Shown here: in pieces, positions 61,831 to 64,000 of the stretch
Layout: every line of letters begins with the position of its first letter
Position numbering within the stretch: the stretch's first letter is position 1
From: Prorocentrum cordatum
Taxonomy: Eukaryota; Sar; Dinophyceae; Prorocentrales; Prorocentraceae
DNA: 64,000 nucleotides
Assembly (NCBI GenBank): GCA_963575745.1
Contig: CAUYUJ010018548.1
Location: forward strand, 62,001 to 126,000
Reading direction: 5' to 3'
Made by a program: the position numbers and the translations under genes
Notes under the pieces: model-generated
Database searches by the model: none
What the model was told of the DNA's origin: nothing
What the model saw: only the letters and a program-made list of their open reading frames with translations

Positions 61831-62384
61831 AACAGTGTGTCCGCGGCAGCCAGTGCCCGAATCGCTTCTGCAAGGATTTCTGGCTGGGGAACGCAAGTGC
61901 TCTTGCGAGCCGCGGAACACAAAACCAATGCCGCCATGGCCTTCTCCGTCTTCTCAACCATGTTGCCGTTCGCACTATTCGCGCCCACGGCTGGCGGGGC
62001 CTGCGTGCCCGTTGAAGCAACCTGGTCCGTGGAACGGCGCGCCTCGCGGGTGGAATCCGCGAGGGCACACGCAGCGGTAAACTCCCTGACGAACACAGGC
62101 GGCAATGGTTGCAGAGGCTTCCAAATCCACTGCGCTTCATCAGTTGAGATGCCCACAGAATCAGACGACGACGTGGCACCTTCTGCCAAAAGCTCTCTCT
62201 CTAGTGCCGCGGCGTCCACTGAGCAGCCAGATGCTGCCATCGCTCGCCAGAGCAGCGGGGACAGCCATGGCTCTGGACGTGCACGAACGTTCCGGGTTTC
62301 AGGCATCGGCAGGCTCGGTGCGCTCGCAACCTGGCCAGCACTCATGTGACCAAGCGCCGTCTTGGGCCAGATGCTTACGGACAC
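61791..62384 (-). CDS. N-terminal part of the recombinase ORF, frameshifted
   Basis: 197 codons from an ATG at 62,382-62,384: SAGQVASAPSLPMPETRNVR, SPLLWRAMAASGCSVDAAAL, EAQWIWKPLQPLPPVFVREF, ending TLLFVPCRVSSAGSG and a TAG. Composition is more protein-like than the overlapping recombinase frame in the same interval. The frame overlaps the start of the solid recombinase sequence near 61,800-61,830, so one indel would join FVPCRVSS to RQEVARRAG. A programmed frameshift is possible, but a mutation is simpler. Confidence 0.5.
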   Translation of the reverse strand: MSVSIWPKTALGHMSAGQVASAPSLPMPETRNVRARPEPWLSPLLWRAMAASGCSVDAAALERELLAEGATSSSDSVGISTDEAQWIWKPLQPLPPVFVREFTAACALADSTREARRSTDQVASTGTQAPPAVGANSANGNMVEKTEKAMAALVLCSAARKSTCVPQPEILAEAIRALAAADTLLFVPCRVSSAGSG

Positions 62385-62661
62385 GTGCTGGCATATGGCC
62401 CAAATCAGCTTTCACGGCAATCGCGACTGACATTTAGGCCACAATCACTCGGACACGGCAACTGCCCCAGATCAGGACCGAAAACGCATTCGTTCTCCCT
62501 TCTCGACTCCACCAACCAGGGCGGCCAGACGCAGGGAACGCAACCGCGCCCCCGGAAAACTCTCAGCGGGGCGCAGCCACACGCCCCAGGTCAATCAAAC
62601 AATGGCCGCCCTCCCCTGGCGGGCAAATGTTGCCTTCCTGTTTTTCAGCGCCGCTCACAAT
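62385..62661 (-). other. Spacer between the RT/RNase H and recombinase ORFs
   Basis: 277 bp without a consistent frame. DIRS elements often carry a methyltransferase domain near here; none is visible. Confidence 0.5.
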
Positions 62662-64000
62662 TCACGCTGCGGCCCGCCAGGGAAGTTGCTCTGGCCAACG
62701 CCATTCGACCTGCTGGAAGCCCCGCCAGGCGAGTTCCGCACGAGCAGTTTCAAATGTAGACTGCCTCGTTGGGCCGTCCGCGAGGTTTAGTTTTGACGGC
62801 GCGCGGACGGCGTGCAGAATAATGGCAGCCGTTGCAATTTGAAACCAAAAATCTGCCACTACCGCGTTGTAGTCGCCCTGCCGGCTTGCTCCGCGGACGA
62901 GCGTGTGCAGTGCCACATTGCTGTCTATAAAAAGAACTGCTTCGCAATCCTGGAGCCCCCTGGCTATGAGCATTCTTATACTGCAGACAGCAGCCACGAG
63001 CTCCCACAAGGAAATCTGCGTGCGGCGCGGCCTCGCCCAGGCCATTGCGGCATGTGGCACGGGCGCGGCTGCCCACAAGCGAGCAGAGGGATGCCATACA
63101 ACGAACGCCATCCAACCATCTCCAGCCGCGTCTGTGTAAATGAAACACCGCTTCAGCTCTCGTGGAGATAGCGGAATCTCGCGGGTCGGGCACGCCAAGA
63201 GAAACCGGCGCCACCAGAGCAGTGAATTCCGCACGCGCTTGGGCATGGCACTGGTACGCCGATTCGATTGCCAGTGCAACGCTGCAAGATAAGCGCGCGC
63301 ACCGCGACCAAAAACTACGGATCCCCCCCAGCACAACCGGCCAGCCAATCGCTTGGCTTCGGCCGGCCGCAGAGAATTCGCCTCCAAGGCTTCATCTATG
63401 CATGCGAGCCACTTCTGCAGCTTTTCTTCGCCTATCCAGAAGACAATTGCGCCTGGCCGCGCCGAAACTTGCACTCCTAGCACTATTGTCTCTGCAGCGT
63501 CGTCCACATATTTATTTGGGTCCAGTTCCCAGTCGAGGAGAGCGATCGCTTCCCTAGCACAACGCGCCGTGCCGGCGGGCCCCGCGAATTCGTGGACAGT
63601 TTCTCCTGCCTCATCAGCCGAGAAGAAATCTTCGACGAAACGCGGATATGCAATGAGGAACTCCTGTGCCAGAAAAGCCTTTACGAAGCTACCAAACCTG
63701 TGCCATGAGTGCACGGAGCTGAGAGCCCCGAAGGGGCAGGAAAGAAGTTGCAAACCTTTCCCTGCCGCGAACGCTGTTGCCCAAGAGACGACTGCAAACG
63801 GCAAATGGTCCGCGTGGATGGGCAAGGATTTGAACGCCCCCTTAAAATCGATCTTTCTGAAGCGAACCTCCGCTTCAGTATCGCTGCCCCCGATTAAATA
63901 GCTTGCAATGCTCACCAGAGAATCCAAAGTGTCCACTGGGAGCGGCTCGCCTACGGAAGTTGCGGCATTGATCCGCGAGTCTGTAAAATCGTCTACAAGG
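62662..64000 (-). CDS. Reverse transcriptase and RNase H of a DIRS/PAT-type retrotransposon (5' truncated by the window)
   Basis: The minus-strand frame is open to the window edge (LVDDFTDSRINAATSVGEPL at the edge). RT motif A is FRKIDFKGAFKSLPI, the motif B region is LLSCPFGALSSVHSW, and motif C reads RFVEDFF, where YxDD or FxDD is expected, so the first Asp is Glu. The RT end includes WLACIDEALEANSLRPAEAK. RNase H follows with its acidic residues in CFIYTDAAGDGW, ISLWELVAAVCS, AVLFIDSNVAL and LNLADGPTR. Stop at 62,662-62,664. The order RT, RNase H, then tyrosine recombinase defines the DIRS superclass. The protein would copy element RNA into DNA. The Glu in motif C may impair activity. Confidence 0.9.
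   Translation of the reverse strand, partial: LVDDFTDSRINAATSVGEPLPVDTLDSLVSIASYLIGGSDTEAEVRFRKIDFKGAFKSLPIHADHLPFAVVSWATAFAAGKGLQLLSCPFGALSSVHSWHRFGSFVKAFLAQEFLIAYPRFVEDFFSADEAGETVHEFAGPAGTARCAREAIALLDWELDPNKYVDDAAETIVLGVQVSARPGAIVFWIGEEKLQKWLACIDEALEANSLRPAEAKRLAGRLCWGGSVVFGRGARAYLAALHWQSNRRTSAMPKRVRNSLLWWRRFLLACPTREIPLSPRELKRCFIYTDAAGDGWMAFVVWHPSARLWAAAPVPHAAMAWARPRRTQISLWELVAAVCSIRMLIARGLQDCEAVLFIDSNVALHTLVRGASRQGDYNAVVADFWFQIATAAIILHAVRAPSKLNLADGPTRQSTFETARAELAWRGFQQVEWRWPEQLPWRAAA

Noticed and set aside
1-64000. tRNA and rRNA genes
   Set aside because: I looked for cloverleaf arms and conserved rRNA phrases by eye and found none convincing. A covariance-model search would be needed to be sure.

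Overview
The window reads as nuclear DNA of a dinoflagellate. The strongest single clue is at 46,549-46,568, where 20 consecutive bases match the interior of the conserved dinoflagellate spliced leader. The rest agrees with that: high GC, short exons separated by introns and spacers full of microsatellites, several proteins resembling families I know only as dinoflagellate-wide uncharacterised proteins, and abundant decayed transposons. A GC-rich genus such as Prorocentrum would fit, but genus is a guess. There is one assembly gap of exactly 100 N at 23,330-23,429.

Layout. (1) 1-4,705: a PIF1/Helitron-type helicase (copy 1) with an unusual Cys-rich C-terminal tail. It has an in-frame TGA, a one-base frameshift, and an 880-bp repeat-filled interruption inside the tail. 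(2) 4,738-11,412: a satellite of about 65 units of about 102 bp. (3) 11,420-14,457: a second, heavily decayed copy of the same helicase and tail (copy 2), starting at the satellite edge. (4) 14,460-19,480: microsatellites, four tandem-repeat families, and one Cys-containing coding region at 17,350-18,061. (5) 19,900-25,640: a possible FkbM-like methyltransferase exon, a duplicated 210-bp repeat, a foldback element and a 2.4-kb triplet-repeat zone containing the gap. (6) 25,690-45,050: a string of plus-strand exons and genes. Among them are a DDE/TNP2-like three-exon gene (37,919-41,506) and a gene possibly related to cytosine methyltransferases (41,511-43,112). Many introns here carry an 11-bp repeat, GGTGAGCCATC, seen nowhere else in the window. 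(7) 45,000-55,220: palindromic repeats, the spliced-leader remnant, a dispersed repeat family and at least four further plus-strand coding regions. (8) 56,285-59,990: a 1.85-kb block made mostly of 77-bp repeats, present twice in tandem. (9) 60,081-64,000 (minus strand): a tyrosine-recombinase retrotransposon with reverse transcriptase, RNase H and recombinase. It has 114-bp direct repeats beyond the recombinase arranged as in PAT/Ngaro-type split direct repeats.

These genes do not form an operon or an evident pathway. The unifying theme is mobile-element coding capacity (Helitron-like helicase, DDE-like protein, methyltransferase-like protein, YR retroelement) in a repeat-dense chromosome segment. 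Exon limits are approximate, because dinoflagellate introns often lack canonical GT donors and no transcripts are available. Family assignments rest on motif recognition by eye, and no database search was run.
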